Origin: Ilyonectria destructans | Lineage: Eukaryota; Ascomycota; Sordariomycetes; Hypocreales; Nectriaceae | Direction of reading: 5' to 3' | Assembly: GCA_020740775.1 (NCBI GenBank) | Contig: JAHEWK010000001.1 | Coordinates: 5,146,001 to 5,210,000 of the forward strand | Length of the DNA: 64,000 nt | Shown here: positions 32,951-43,424 of the stretch, one piece after another | Layout of the letters: each line of letters begins with the position of its first letter | How positions within the stretch are numbered: position 1 is the stretch's first letter | Translations under genes and position numbers: made by a program | The notes under the pieces: model-generated | Told to the model about the DNA's origin: nothing | What the model saw: only the letters and a program-made list of their open reading frames with translations | The model's database searches: none

Positions 32951-34702
32951 ATGAGCTCTATGTTCAAGAAAAAAGGCGGGCTCGCCTTCAAGCCCAAGAT
33001 CCCGTCCGGTCGAGCTCGCCCCGCGGCCCCAGTACCACCACAACCTGCGAAACCTCCTCAGAGTCAACCTTCCATTGATGCGCAGTTGCAACCAGCGCCT
33101 CAAGAGACTCCTGAGACTCCTGATTCGGCGACCCCGGCGGTAGATTCGAGTACCGTCACGACGCAAGTGACTCACGAACCACCCCGCCACGAATCTCCAA
33201 CCCCACCAGAGTCAGTTCCTGAGAATGCGCAACCCGACGATACCACCACACTCGACCAAGTGCCAAGCGATAAACCGCACGAGCCCGATACTATAGCTAC
33301 GGTAACCCGTGTGGAGAACGAAACAGCCGTCGATGAGTCCGAGACCCAGCTTCAGGCGACCGCGCTCAAGTCGGCACCAACCACAGAACCTGAACAAGTC
33401 CAGCCTGCTCCAGCGAAAGACATCAGTATCCCTGATGATTCGCATGGCGAGCAACAACCAGACACGACGGTAGTTACGAAAGTTCCAACGCCTGCGCCCC
33501 ATACAGTAGATGAGGTTGCGACGACGGAGAGTTCCGCAACATCATCAATCACCCCGGCCGAGTCGAGTGAAATCACATCACAAGCACCTGAAGAGGCTCG
33601 CAAGAAACCAGCACCGAAACCAAGGAGCAGGAAACAATCGGCAAAGACTGCGCAAGAAGAAACTGGTGAAGGGGATGACAGCGCTCGACCAAAGAAGCGC
33701 CAAAGGAAGACCGCAAAAGATGGACCGGATGCGGCGCCAAAGCAGCCAAGGAAGCGCAAAACACCTACACAGACCGATGGAGAAGGCCAGGCTAAGAGTA
33801 GGCGCGCCCGGTCGATCACTCCCGAGGATTCGGAGAATCAGATTGTGGACTTGCAACAACTGAAGATGGCGGATCTAACCAAGGACTTGCATATTGGCAA
33901 GAAGTTTAGCCGCCACGACGAACTCCGAGAGCGAGAGAGGCGGACCAGACTCAAGGCGAAGGTTGGCTTAGACGCAGATGGAGAGCGTGATGGCTCGGAA
34001 ACACCTGACACGACCGAACCGGGTCCCAAGAAAGATAGCCCGGCGACCACATCGGCACCTGCTCCCGCATCAGGTCCCCAATTCCGCATTGTGGACGGAC
34101 AGATTGTCGTTGACCAGAGCTCTCTGGCTGTCGATCGACACGCGCGCGCCGCCGCGGTACTTGGAGACATGGAGACGGTCGAAGAGAACGACTTTACGCG
34201 ACTCATCACCAGCAACTCCTTCATGAACACATCCAAGCTCAAAGGCCCGAACATCTGGACGGACCCGGAGACGGAGCTCTTCTACCGCGGCCTGCGCATG
34301 TTCGGCACCGACTTCGAGATGATTTCTAAGATGTTTCCCGGCAAGCAGCGCCGCCACATCAAGCTCAAGTTCAACCGCGAGGAGCGCCACCGCCCCCGCC
34401 GCATCGACGCCGCCCTCATCGGCGAGAAGACGATAAAGATGGACCTAGATGAGTACAAGGCCTTCACTGGCTCCGAGTTCGAGTCGGTCGAGTCCATCGA
34501 GGCCGAGCAGCGCAAGATCCAGGAGGGCTTTGAGGCCGAGCAGCAACGCGTCGCTGACGAGCAGGCCGAGATCATGCGTAAGAAGCGCGAGGAGCTCTTC
34601 GCCGACGACGACGATGATGCTGCTAAGAAGAAGAAGGGCAAGAAGGGCAAGCAGAAGGTCATCTACGGGTTGAATGGAGAGCCCATTGCCGCAGAGTCTT
34701 GA
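32951..34702 (+). CDS. bdp1: Transcription factor TFIIIB subunit B'' (BDP1)
   Basis: A single exon encodes 583 residues. The start MSSMFKKKGGLAFKPK is the conserved N-terminal element of fungal Bdp1. Residues about 20-290 are disordered, rich in Pro/Thr/Glu, then basic (KPRSRKQS, KKRQRKTAK, PRKRKTPTQ) as expected for nuclear targeting. After LRERERRTRLK comes the conserved core: an N-terminal linker ending FMNTSKLKGPNIW, then the SANT/Myb domain (about 435-485: WTDPETELFYRGLRMFGTDF, ISKMFPGKQRRHIKLKFNRE). The tail is acidic then Lys-rich. With TBP and Brf1 this subunit forms TFIIIB, which places RNA polymerase III on tRNA and 5S genes. The gene is convergent with RAD23. Confidence 0.94.
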   Translation: MSSMFKKKGGLAFKPKIPSGRARPAAPVPPQPAKPPQSQPSIDAQLQPAPQETPETPDSATPAVDSSTVTTQVTHEPPRHESPTPPESVPENAQPDDTTTLDQVPSDKPHEPDTIATVTRVENETAVDESETQLQATALKSAPTTEPEQVQPAPAKDISIPDDSHGEQQPDTTVVTKVPTPAPHTVDEVATTESSATSSITPAESSEITSQAPEEARKKPAPKPRSRKQSAKTAQEETGEGDDSARPKKRQRKTAKDGPDAAPKQPRKRKTPTQTDGEGQAKSRRARSITPEDSENQIVDLQQLKMADLTKDLHIGKKFSRHDELRERERRTRLKAKVGLDADGERDGSETPDTTEPGPKKDSPATTSAPAPASGPQFRIVDGQIVVDQSSLAVDRHARAAAVLGDMETVEENDFTRLITSNSFMNTSKLKGPNIWTDPETELFYRGLRMFGTDFEMISKMFPGKQRRHIKLKFNREERHRPRRIDAALIGEKTIKMDLDEYKAFTGSEFESVESIEAEQRKIQEGFEAEQQRVADEQAEIMRKKREELFADDDDDAAKKKKGKKGKQKVIYGLNGEPIAAES

Positions 34703-35169
34703 GGGCTGGGCCTTGAGGATCGGGAGACGGAAAATAATAGAACGGCGCAAAAGGAGACCGGCATGATACCCGTTAGGTTTTTTCCACATGGAATAGAAAT
34801 CAACCCAGTTATTGATATAGGATTCAATCTATCCTTAGGACGGAATATGGGTACAAACAATGTACCCGGTAAGACGCAGCAATCATGTGGTCTTTAAATT
34901 TTTTGAATTCGTCAATCTCGTCGACTTTACAACCTTGCCTTGGCTTCGCACATATCATGCCATGTAGATGCTCCCCGTGATAAGGCGGCGCCGTCCCTTC
35001 GTGATGCCACGAACTTGTGAGGCGTTTCTGTAACAACGTGACCGCGCTATCTCCAAACCAGACTGTCGTCCGGCAACCATATTACTTTGGCCAAGGCCTG
35101 GATATGCCCCGTTTCCTCCTGTCATAATCGTAACAAGCACTGTCTGGCACAGCGATCCCAACCCCGTAT
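34703..35169. other. Convergent 3' region between BDP1 and RAD23
   Basis: 467 bp between two stop codons on opposite strands. It contains AT-rich stretches near 34780-34920 suited to polyadenylation. No gene is seen. Confidence 0.5.
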
Positions 35170-36756
35170 TTAGTTTCCGGGGCCAGCCTCGTCGTCCTCT
35201 GGTTGGTCGAAGAGGAAGTTGGCGGCGAGTTCCTCGTTCTTATCGCAGGCAAAGTAGGCTTGGATAGCCTGATCACGGTCGAATCCTAGTCGGCATAGCT
35301 GAGTGATGGTAGTTAGTACGTAGGTTCAGATAGAGGGCGGCTCAAGGGTCCTTACTCGCTCAATTGCGTCGCGCTCCTCTTCGGTGACAGAGATAGCCTG
35401 GGCGCCAGGGGGAAGAGGGACATCGTCATCACCAGCATCCTCGCCAAGAAGCTGAAGGAATTGGTCGGGGTTTGAGGCAATGAGCTGGGCAAGCTGGGGG
35501 TTTCCGGCGCCAAGCTGCTGGAGGATGGGCTCAAGCATCTGGGGCTGTTGTTGAACAACTTGGCGCAGCTGCTGGAACTGAGCATTGTGTCGCAGGAAGT
35601 CCAGGTTGCCCAAATCACCACCCTGGGTGGCGGCAGCGGCAGCAGCAGCGGCGGCGGCAGCTTCCTGGTTGTTGCCACTTCCACTTCGGGGAGTGCCACC
35701 ATGCTGAGCAGCAAGGTCGAACAGGTTCACATTGCCGTCGTCACCACCCTGGGCAGCGGCAGCGGGTCGAGCACCAGAACTAGGGGCGGCAGCGGCTTGA
35801 CGTTGTTGCTGCTCCTGCTGAATGTTGTCGGGGATTCCCTGAGCAGTGAATGTCAGCGGTCACATTGTGTCGTTGCGAGGTGGACAATTCTGCAAACGTA
35901 CATTCAAGAGATACTCAACGGCGCGATCGGGGTTGTTGAAGGCAGCACGCATGGCAGCCTCAATCGCAGGCTTCTCGAAACCCATGGCCTCCATGTTAGC
36001 AATGGCCTCGGTGCGCGCGTTGCCCATGGCCAGAGTTGAAGCATCATTGCCAGATCCAGTATCGGCGGAGCGCTGAGGGGTAGGGGTCGCGGGAACAGCA
36101 GACGAGTGCGAAGCGGCCTGGATGGGAGCGGGGGGAGCAGCTGGTGTGCTGGCGATATGTTGAGCGGGCGTCGCGGGGGGAGCGGCAGAGGACTCGGCGG
36201 CGGGGGCGGGAGGAGCAGGCTTTCCCTTGGGCTATCACGACGGAAGCGTCAGCGGAAGAAGGGGGCCGACGAGAAAGTTGAAGGTGCGCACCTTGTTCAC
36301 CATGCAGACAACAAAGCCCTTCTCCTCGATGTTGTAGGAGCCGACGGTTTCTTCATCCTTCAAGATCTTGCCTGATATCAAAGTAAGCGGATTGGACGAG
36401 GGTAATGCAGCTGGCGGCGAATGCGGAAATACCAGAGTAGATGAGCTTCTGCAGCTTGGGGTCCCAGCCCTTCTCGGCGGAAATCTTTTCCTTGACAGCG
36501 GAGATCTGTTGGAGGGAGTCGTCAGTTCGGGGAGTTCGCACGGGTGGTGGGGGAGGATGGCGCGGGGTGGGCATACCAGCTCGGAGGGTTCGACGTCGAG
36601 CGTGAACTTTTGCTGCTTGAGATCCTAGAGAGAGGGTGAGCAAATGGACGAGGCTGCGAGAGGTCTGCAGCAGATAGACGAGCGAGGGCGTGGAGGGGAC
36701 GAGGCGGGCGACGGCAGAAGGCGCAGGTGGTGACGCACCTTGAAAGTGACCTTCAT
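35170..36756 (-). CDS. rad23: UV excision repair protein RAD23 (proteasome shuttle receptor)
   Basis: Seven exons: 36756-36739, 36624-36577, 36505-36433, 36371-36292, 36231-35902, 35838-35356 and 35298-35170. The introns are 114, 71, 61, 60, 63 and 57 bp. Total 386 residues, normal for Rad23. Domains in order: ubiquitin-like (1-about 76, [20 protein letters not shown]), Ala/Pro-rich linker, UBA1 (about 139-183, NMEAMGF and [11 protein letters not shown]), poly-Ala stretch, XPC/Rad4-binding STI1-like domain (about 259-314) and UBA2 (about 333-380, [18 protein letters not shown]). Rad23 carries ubiquitinated proteins to the proteasome and stabilises Rad4 in nucleotide excision repair. The first exon has only six codons, so simple frame searches miss the true start. 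The stop was placed at 35172-35170 after splicing exon 7. Confidence 0.95.
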
Positions 36757-38158
36757 GATGGGCGAAAGAGTCTGCGAAGCGGGGAGACGAGAGGTGAGCA
36801 CGGCAAGCGAGAGAGCGCAGCAGCCGTTGAATAGTGGTGACGGCAGCTGGAGAGGGCCGAGTGGACGGGAATCGGCGACTTGGATGACGAGAAGAGGAGG
36901 AGGAGAGGGTGGAGAGGTGACTGGCGAGAGGGAGACGGCGGCGGAGAGAGTAGGTAGAGTAAGTCGAGTCGAGTAAGTAGGTGATGCTGCTTTTGACGTC
37001 GAGAGCCAAGAGCCACAAGCAGCAAGCAACAAGCAACGGGCAACGGCGCCAGGAAGAGCCGGGCTGGGGGCCAGTCCAGCAGCCGCCTGCCAACGCGGGG
37101 TGGGGCAGCCGAGTTCTGCACCGTCTACACTGATGGAGCCTGAGATGGCAGTGCTCTGGTGGCCAGGTAGGTACCTACACTACGCCATAACACGCAGTGT
37201 CCGTCGCTGTACCGGTCCCGCTGGACACGGAGGAGAGGCTAATTACCAAGCTTAGCCTGCCTGGGCGCTAGGGTTACAGGGGTCGTAGGGGAAAAGCCGC
37301 GCTTCTGTTTGGTTCAGCCACTCCGAGGCTCCAGTGCTCCAGCGCTCCAACGCCCCCCGAGGCTCCAACAACCCACCCCAGGCAACCTGGCGGCGGAGCC
37401 AAGTGGCGGTGCGCGCGTCGCTCTGGTGCCTGGTGAAGCCTCATGTTGCCTCACTCACCTTGCTTACCTTGCATCTCACAGAGAGGGGGAGGGGCTCCGA
37501 GTTACGACACAGAGATGCCGTATCGGTACCGTACAAAGTAGCTCTAGGCACAACTGTTTTCGTCAGTCGCACCGTGCAGCTTGGCACAGCCCAGAAATTA
37601 CCTCCTACTTGCACCAGCAGGCCGCCCTGGACCCTAGAACCCAAATCCAACGTCTCCACCAAGCCAACCGGACAAGACATCAGCCCTATCCATCTCGGTT
37701 GACAGCAACCCTCAGTAGCAGCAGCAGCACTACCACCACCACCAAAGCCAACAAGTAACTCATCGATTGAAACTCACACATTCACTGACAAGGACCGTTT
37801 TTTTTAATGCTTTTTTATGTCTTTTTTTGTCTTCTTTTTTTATTGTTTTGAATCTATCCTTTTGTCTACCTAGTTTCATTCCTGTCATTCATCTCTCCCG
37901 CTTCTAGGCGCGGAGACTGGCTTTAATCATAAAACGCCTCGCTGAGGTTTTCCTCTGGTATCACCCGCCAAACCCACACCTGGGTAGAGTCCGCCATATC
38001 CCAATATCCAAGAAAAGAAAAAGAAAATTGTGTCCTCCCGAGACAAAGGGGGAGATGAGTGACTGGTCATCATCGCCCGTCCAAGTCCAAGTCATGATCC
38101 TGCCTGCTGGATATCTTCATCCGCGCATCAAAAAGTCGTAAGTGTTTCAGTTCGTCTT
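36757..38158. promoter_or_regulatory. RAD23 upstream region and 3' region of the membrane-protein gene
   Basis: On the minus strand 36770-36965 is strongly pyrimidine-rich (plus strand GAGAAGAGGAGGAGGAGAGG and similar), a typical fungal promoter/leader signature placed just upstream of the RAD23 start. At 37797-37850 the plus strand has several T-tracts of 6-9 bases. Small open frames at 37309-37758 have no recognisable domain. Confidence 0.5.
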
Positions 38159-39592
38159 CTACTCCTTCTCCGGGCTTCCTTCCACATCAGCCTTGACCTT
38201 GCGGCTGTTATATCCTGACCAACTCGTCCGAGTGCCTGCACCCAGTACCCATTCTGGAATGGGAGGCGTCATCGATCGCTCTGATGGCGTTGGTGTCGGT
38301 TCCGTCTCTACATCTGTCTCCTCCTCCGTAATGCTGATGTTGCTGCTGCTCTGCTCGTCTCGTACCGTGCTATCGCGATTGCTGAGGGGGCTCGAGAAGA
38401 GCGGGTTGCTCGACACACGTGTCTGATTCAGTGATCGGACGCTCTGTCGGTGCGTAATCACTTGTCCGGCGTTTGGCGATGCGATCACCACGGTACCTGG
38501 CGTAGTAACTGGGGGTGGGTCGGGCGAGTCGGATCGGAACAGGGGGTGGATGTGCATCTCGTTCATCGATGGCGGCGGCTCCGGGATGGGGCTCGACTGC
38601 TCCCGTCTTCGGGGCACGGGGCTGTAGCTGCGGCTCCGGGGTCGGATGCGAGGGGGTTCAAAGGGCATCACCTCGGTGTTGGGGCTGGGAGTCCGGCTCA
38701 CTGTCGGGCTTCCGGGAATCGTCTCGAGGAAGCGGCCCTGCGTCAGCGGGGGCGTCGACGCTTCCCATACGGTTTGACGGTTCTGGGTATCAACCGACGA
38801 CGTGTCCCACGTGTCAAAGGCGTCCTCGCCGCTAGCTCGGGGGCCGTACGAGTCCATCGAGGCAGGTCGTCGCAGTTCCTTGGTTGGCAGGAGCTGAGTC
38901 TTGGAAGTAACCGGGCGAATTGCATGCGAGAGTGACGACTTGATCGAGGTCATGGTGCCAGATCTCGATCGCCCACCAATGGACGAAGCAGGAGTATGGG
39001 AACTCATCGAGTCCAACCGGGTTGCCATATCCGGGTCGGGGGAAGTCTGGCTGTACCGGATGGTCTTGACCCGATTGACCGGTAATTTCCGTTCCTCCTC
39101 CGTGGAGTGAAGGGATTGGGCCGGGTCAGAGGACCTTGAAAGAATGAAGTGAAACAGAAGGAAAGCGCTCTGGAGAGCAAAAGAGAGTCCAAGGGCAACT
39201 GAAGAGCCCGTGAGGAAGTTGTTCTTGTTGGCACCGAGGACCTTGTCATGGTGATCCACGGTTGCCTTGCTGAGTTGAATGAGAGTAGCCACGGCTGCGA
39301 CGGTAGCGAAGGTGATGGCCAAAAGGCAGAGCCCCTGGTCGACTCCGAGACATCGCCTGGACCAATATCGCACAGAGGCTGAGCTATACGTCGCAACCAG
39401 CCAGCCAATGCAGATGAGGACGACAACCTCAACAGCAACAGACACCTGTGAGGATGCCCGACCACTGGCCTGAGGGATATGGATGGAAAGAACGACGAGG
39501 ACTCCGATGATGGCTGCTGTTGCGAGCAGAGCCACGGAGCCCAGTGTCACGGAAATAGCACGCTGCATGGTCATTGTCTGAATATGAAACAA
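38159..39592 (-). CDS. Uncharacterised four-helix membrane protein with disordered tail
   Basis: A single exon encodes up to 477 residues. The start may be residue 1 (MFHIQ) or the nearby Met at residue 7 or 9 (MTMQRA). Four hydrophobic helices fill the first 160 residues (about 14-36 ISVTLGSVALLATAAII, 49-67, 85-108 and 130-152). From about 158 to the end the protein is hydrophilic, rich in Ser, Pro, Thr and Arg, with many SP/TP sites such as SRTPSPN and SPVPRR, and probably phosphorylated. I do not recognise the family; many filamentous ascomycetes carry such unnamed proteins. A plasma- or endomembrane location with a large cytosolic tail is inferred. It lies in tandem upstream... in genome order next to RAD23 on the same strand, 1.4 kb from its start. 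Confidence 0.8.
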   Translation of the reverse strand: MFHIQTMTMQRAISVTLGSVALLATAAIIGVLVVLSIHIPQASGRASSQVSVAVEVVVLICIGWLVATYSSASVRYWSRRCLGVDQGLCLLAITFATVAAVATLIQLSKATVDHHDKVLGANKNNFLTGSSVALGLSFALQSAFLLFHFILSRSSDPAQSLHSTEEERKLPVNRVKTIRYSQTSPDPDMATRLDSMSSHTPASSIGGRSRSGTMTSIKSSLSHAIRPVTSKTQLLPTKELRRPASMDSYGPRASGEDAFDTWDTSSVDTQNRQTVWEASTPPLTQGRFLETIPGSPTVSRTPSPNTEVMPFEPPRIRPRSRSYSPVPRRREQSSPIPEPPPSMNEMHIHPLFRSDSPDPPPVTTPGTVVIASPNAGQVITHRQSVRSLNQTRVSSNPLFSSPLSNRDSTVRDEQSSSNISITEEETDVETEPTPTPSERSMTPPIPEWVLGAGTRTSWSGYNSRKVKADVEGSPEKE

Positions 39593-40355
39593 AAGTCGGG
39601 TGACTTGACCAAGTTCGCCGGGGTCGAGGGCTACCTGGGGGACGACCGTCCACTCGGTAGCAGTCTACCTTATTTTAGAACAGGACGAAAAAGGGGTTGC
39701 TGAACGAGTTGCTGTTGTCGAAGATAGGTTGAAAGATGGTGCATCGCAGGCTGGAAGCCAGCGAACTCCTTCAACTCGATGTCGCCACGAGAATCGCTGG
39801 TGGGGCAGATCCGCCGATCTGGAAGACGGTTGATGAGTCGAAAAGAGAAGGTCGTCGGTAACAATGTGTAAGAGAAATGCGATGGGGTCCCTGGTCGTGT
39901 ACGAAGGCCGAGTTCTTTGACGGTGAGGAATATTCCAGGACGATATCCGAGTCTGACCAGACGAAGCGGGTACTGTGCTTCCGTCACGAGCAGGCGTATA
40001 GAAAGGTGGGTGCTGGGGCGCCGGGGCAAGAAAAGATTGTTACGGTAGTGAGAGACGTAGAACCCAATGCCGAGCGAAGGAGGCTTCAGGTGAAAGACGA
40101 GGTTGAGATGAAGGTTAACGAAGGGTGTGTTATAGGATAGGAAACGGGGTACTGGGAATGGGAACGGGGATGGGAACGGGGAACCAACGAAAGAAGAATG
40201 AGGGAGAAGAAACAGAGGCCGGAGGAGCAGAGAAACCGGCAGAGGGAAGGACTAAAAGAAGAAGAAGAAGCGACGCAGGAGTGTGCGGACGAGGGTGTGG
40301 AGGAGGGTGTGAACGGGTGATGGAGTGGACGAGGGTGTGGAACGCGGAGCTGATG

Positions 40356-40379
40356 GAGCACGAGCACGAGCACGAGCAA
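40356..40379. repeat. (GAGCAC) hexanucleotide repeat, 4 copies
   Basis: Direct reading of four head-to-tail GAGCAC-type units in non-coding DNA. Confidence 0.85.
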
Positions 40380-40590
40380 GAAGGCCAAGCTACCTTGGGT
40401 AGTAGTAGGTCCATGTCAGTGTCAGTGTGCGTGTGTGCGTCTTTGTGAGCTGTGTGAGAGAGCAAGCGAAGCACGAGCGCAACCGTCTTGCGTCCATCTC
40501 CACCTCCGTCTGTGCCTCCTCCTCCTCTTCTCCCTTATCATCTGCCTCCTCATCTGCCTTCACTCGTGTATTGTTTCCACTGAGCAGCCC

Positions 40591-40611
40591 AACACCAACA
40601 CCAACACCAAC
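40591..40611. repeat. (AACACC) hexanucleotide repeat, 3.5 copies
   Basis: Direct reading of AACACC repeated head to tail. Confidence 0.85.
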
Positions 40612-41265
40612 GGCGTGCATCTGTCCCCCCCCTCCCCCAAAAGCAAGTGGTGGGATCGCGACCTTGCCCTGTATGTCCGGGATTGCATGCCATGGACGAG
40701 CATGGGGGGGGGACGAGAAATGGTTGTGCGCAGCGTAGCGTTGCGTGGATGGGACACCGGCGCCAGGCTGGGGCCGGAGTGGTCCGGGGCGGGCTGGCAC
40801 TCAGGCACACTGCGCACTCTCTCTCAGGTACGCTCAAAGCCTTGGAAACCTCACACACACACACGAAAGGCCCTGGTTCCTGGATCACTCGACAGGGGTC
40901 CCCTCCCTGCGCCCTTCCCCCCGTCCGATCTCCGAAGTTGTGGTGGTGGCTGCGCTGTGCTGCAAGTGATGAAGGGCCAGCAGGCTCCCAATGAGCTCGC
41001 AATACATGCCGAGTGGAGAAGGGGTGTCTGTGGGTAAGAAATAATAAAAAAGCCTGGCTCCAGAGGTGCCTCCAAACGCTTCTTGCTCGAGCGGTCCGGC
41101 AACGTCGGTTTGGTCGCATCCAGATACCCAAGTTGTATTGGTGTTGGAGATGGTTCCCGTTCATGGTTACATTGGTTATCAGGTATGTGTGTCCAAAGCA
41201 AGGTCAAGGTCAATGCCAAAGCCGGCCAAGGTCAGTTGTGCATCAAGTTAGACCAATGTTGCTTA

Positions 41266-41339
41266 CTTCTGCTGCTACTTCCGCTGTTACTGCCGCTGCT
41301 CCTACTCCTGTTACTGCCGCTGCTACTTACTGCTGTTGC
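41266..41339. repeat. Imperfect CTG/CTA trinucleotide tract
   Basis: About 25 triplets, mostly CTG, CTA, CTC and CCG variants, in non-coding DNA (CTTCTGCTGCTACTTCCGCT and onward). On the minus strand it would read CAG/TAG/CGG. Confidence 0.75.
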
Positions 41340-41695
41340 ATGCATATGTCGGCAAGACTGCCGTTGTACTTTGGGGCAGATTCCATGACTTCTCCTCTCA
41401 CTTTCCGTCACTCGTCAATCCCAACTCCCCAACAAGACCGGCCAGGCACAAGACATACATTGCAATGCCCCTCCAGCCATCAGCGGGAGGCGAGGTTGAC
41501 CATCCTACCGCGCGGGAGGCATCATCTCGGAGAGTAAAGAAGGACCAAGCCCTACAATCCTCCTCCATCCTCGCTAGGGCTCCAACCAGCTAGCAACTTG
41601 TCACTACCCTCGTCCTCCAAGCCCATACGCACAAAGGCCCGTCTCCACGCCCGTCTCATCTCAATGCTGACGACATAGTAGTACGGGATCCCGCC

Positions 41696-41722
41696 GAGCC
41701 CACCGAGCCCACCAAGCCCACC
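41696..41722. repeat. 9-bp tandem repeat (GAGCCCACC), 3 copies
   Basis: GAGCCCACC, GAGCCCACC and AAGCCCACC are adjacent. On the minus strand they encode GLGGLGGLGG in an unsupported frame. Confidence 0.85.
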
Positions 41723-42413
41723 CGTAACGGCGCCGGGCCTGGTGCTAAGATAGTCAAGTTCAGTAGCGGCAGCACGCCAGCTTTTTTGTACGCCCAGCTG
41801 GCGAGGCGAGACGGCGGCGGCGTTAACTGTTGCTGTTACCCTCTGATGGTTGTCTTGTTGACGTTGACGTCGCATCAGACGCGTTACAACGGTTGAAGGT
41901 AAATAACTAGATTGGAGATGGTAGCGCGTTTTCTTTGAGTTTCGACCGACTACTACCCGAGGTCTTCAGTAGCATCTACAGGCCGGGCCAAGGTCCCGAT
42001 GGGAAACGATGTCACCCTCCATGAGCAACAGATAGCAAGAAATAAATCAAAAAAAAATTGTTGTTGTTGGGCCCAATGATCTCCAGCGAGCCCATCGATC
42101 CCCCATCAGAGCGCGCAGTTAGCCGACCAGCAGACCAAAAGCATGTGCTCCAACTAGAACCGGAATTGGTACTGTTATTAGAGTCGGCTGAGTGAGAGGG
42201 GCCTGGGATCTGGGATCGGAGCGAGGGGCTCCCCTGCGACTGCGAGAATCATCCCGCCATCGTCTGGAGTGTTTTCCTGTCGCCCGTTGGCCACATGGAT
42301 CGGGGGCCACATGGATGGCAATTGGCAGCCAGGTTCGTTGTTTCGAGGAGATGCACTGGACTCCCGGAGGGCAGGGCAGGGACGGGCCAATGCCGGGGCT
42401 GAGTAGGGGAGAG

Positions 42414-42443
42414 AAAGGCCCTGAAAGGCCCTGAAAAGCCCTG
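42414..42443. repeat. 10-bp tandem repeat (AAAGGCCCTG), 3 copies
   Basis: AAAGGCCCTG, AAAGGCCCTG and AAAAGCCCTG are adjacent in non-coding DNA. The same decamer-like motif recurs at 58632-58643 (GAAAGGCCCTGG). Confidence 0.8.
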
Positions 42444-43395
42444 GACGCTTGATGGCCAACCCTCTGTCTCAAATCGTTTCAAGGCCCATGCCTGCTCTGC
42501 ATGTTTCACATTGGGAGATTTATTTCTTTCTATTTTATTCCGGCGCCTTTTTTTTTTTCAGAGGCGTACGGAGGCGTAGGAGGGCGTAGTTAGACCCTTG
42601 ATCGGGATCCACATCGTCGCTGGCCGCCATGCTGATGTACTGGAGGTGCGGGCCTTCAGTGGGCGAAAAGCGCCCTGTAGCGGATGACATTGGGCACAGT
42701 GGCCTCCTAGTCCTGCATCGCATCAGAGGGGAGGTCACTGGGGGCCAGACCGAATTTAGTGCACTGTGAGCTCAGCGGCGTCCAGTGAGCATCCCGTGAG
42801 CAGCGAAATGAGAAAGAAATGAAGTGGCCGGGAGGGTCCATTACGGAGACGTGCTATAGCACACCACCACCATGATATTACAAAGCGCTGGAATAGACGA
42901 GACGAGAGAAAGAAATTTTCAATTTATGAAGCCAGCACTAAGGCAAAGCAAGACGGGGAGTAAACGGAAATTGTTCGACCCTCTCTCTTCCATCAAGGCG
43001 CTAGCACACGCCCGGTGCTCTTCGTCTGTCGTCTTCACCAGGGCTTCTTCCCCTTGTTTCTCATTGAGCTCTGACTCCATCGCTGTCACTTGCGCCTTGT
43101 CTCTGATTTTCCTTCCCGCCGTAGCTGCCGGCCCCTTGAAGCCGAGGATCTGGCCATGTTTCCATTCCTTCCGTCAGGTCACGCCAGGAACGAAGCGCTC
43201 GTTGACGCGGCCTGTACTTTACTACGCCTCCCCCTCCAGGAAAAAAGCTATTCGGCCCCGAAGAGAGAGTTGCAGTTGAGGTGGCGGCGCGGGAAGCCAT
43301 GTTTCAACGTCCCGGGCCATGCTCGACTTGCCTTAGCCCCAGGTACCGGCGCGCCTCTAGCTGGCAGCATCCCACACACTACCTTGTCCAGTGCC

Positions 43396-43424
43396 CACAG
43401 CACAGCACAGCATAGCATAGCATT
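43396..43424. repeat. 5-bp tandem repeat (AGCAC/AGCAT), about 6 copies
   Basis: Direct reading of CACAGCACAGCACAGC passing into ATAGCATAGCATT. Confidence 0.8.

Noticed and set aside
41552..41875. 107-codon minus-strand frame with a GLGGLGGLGG run
   Set aside because: The Gly/Leu run comes from a 9-bp tandem repeat; the tail looks somewhat protein-like but there is no homology I can name.
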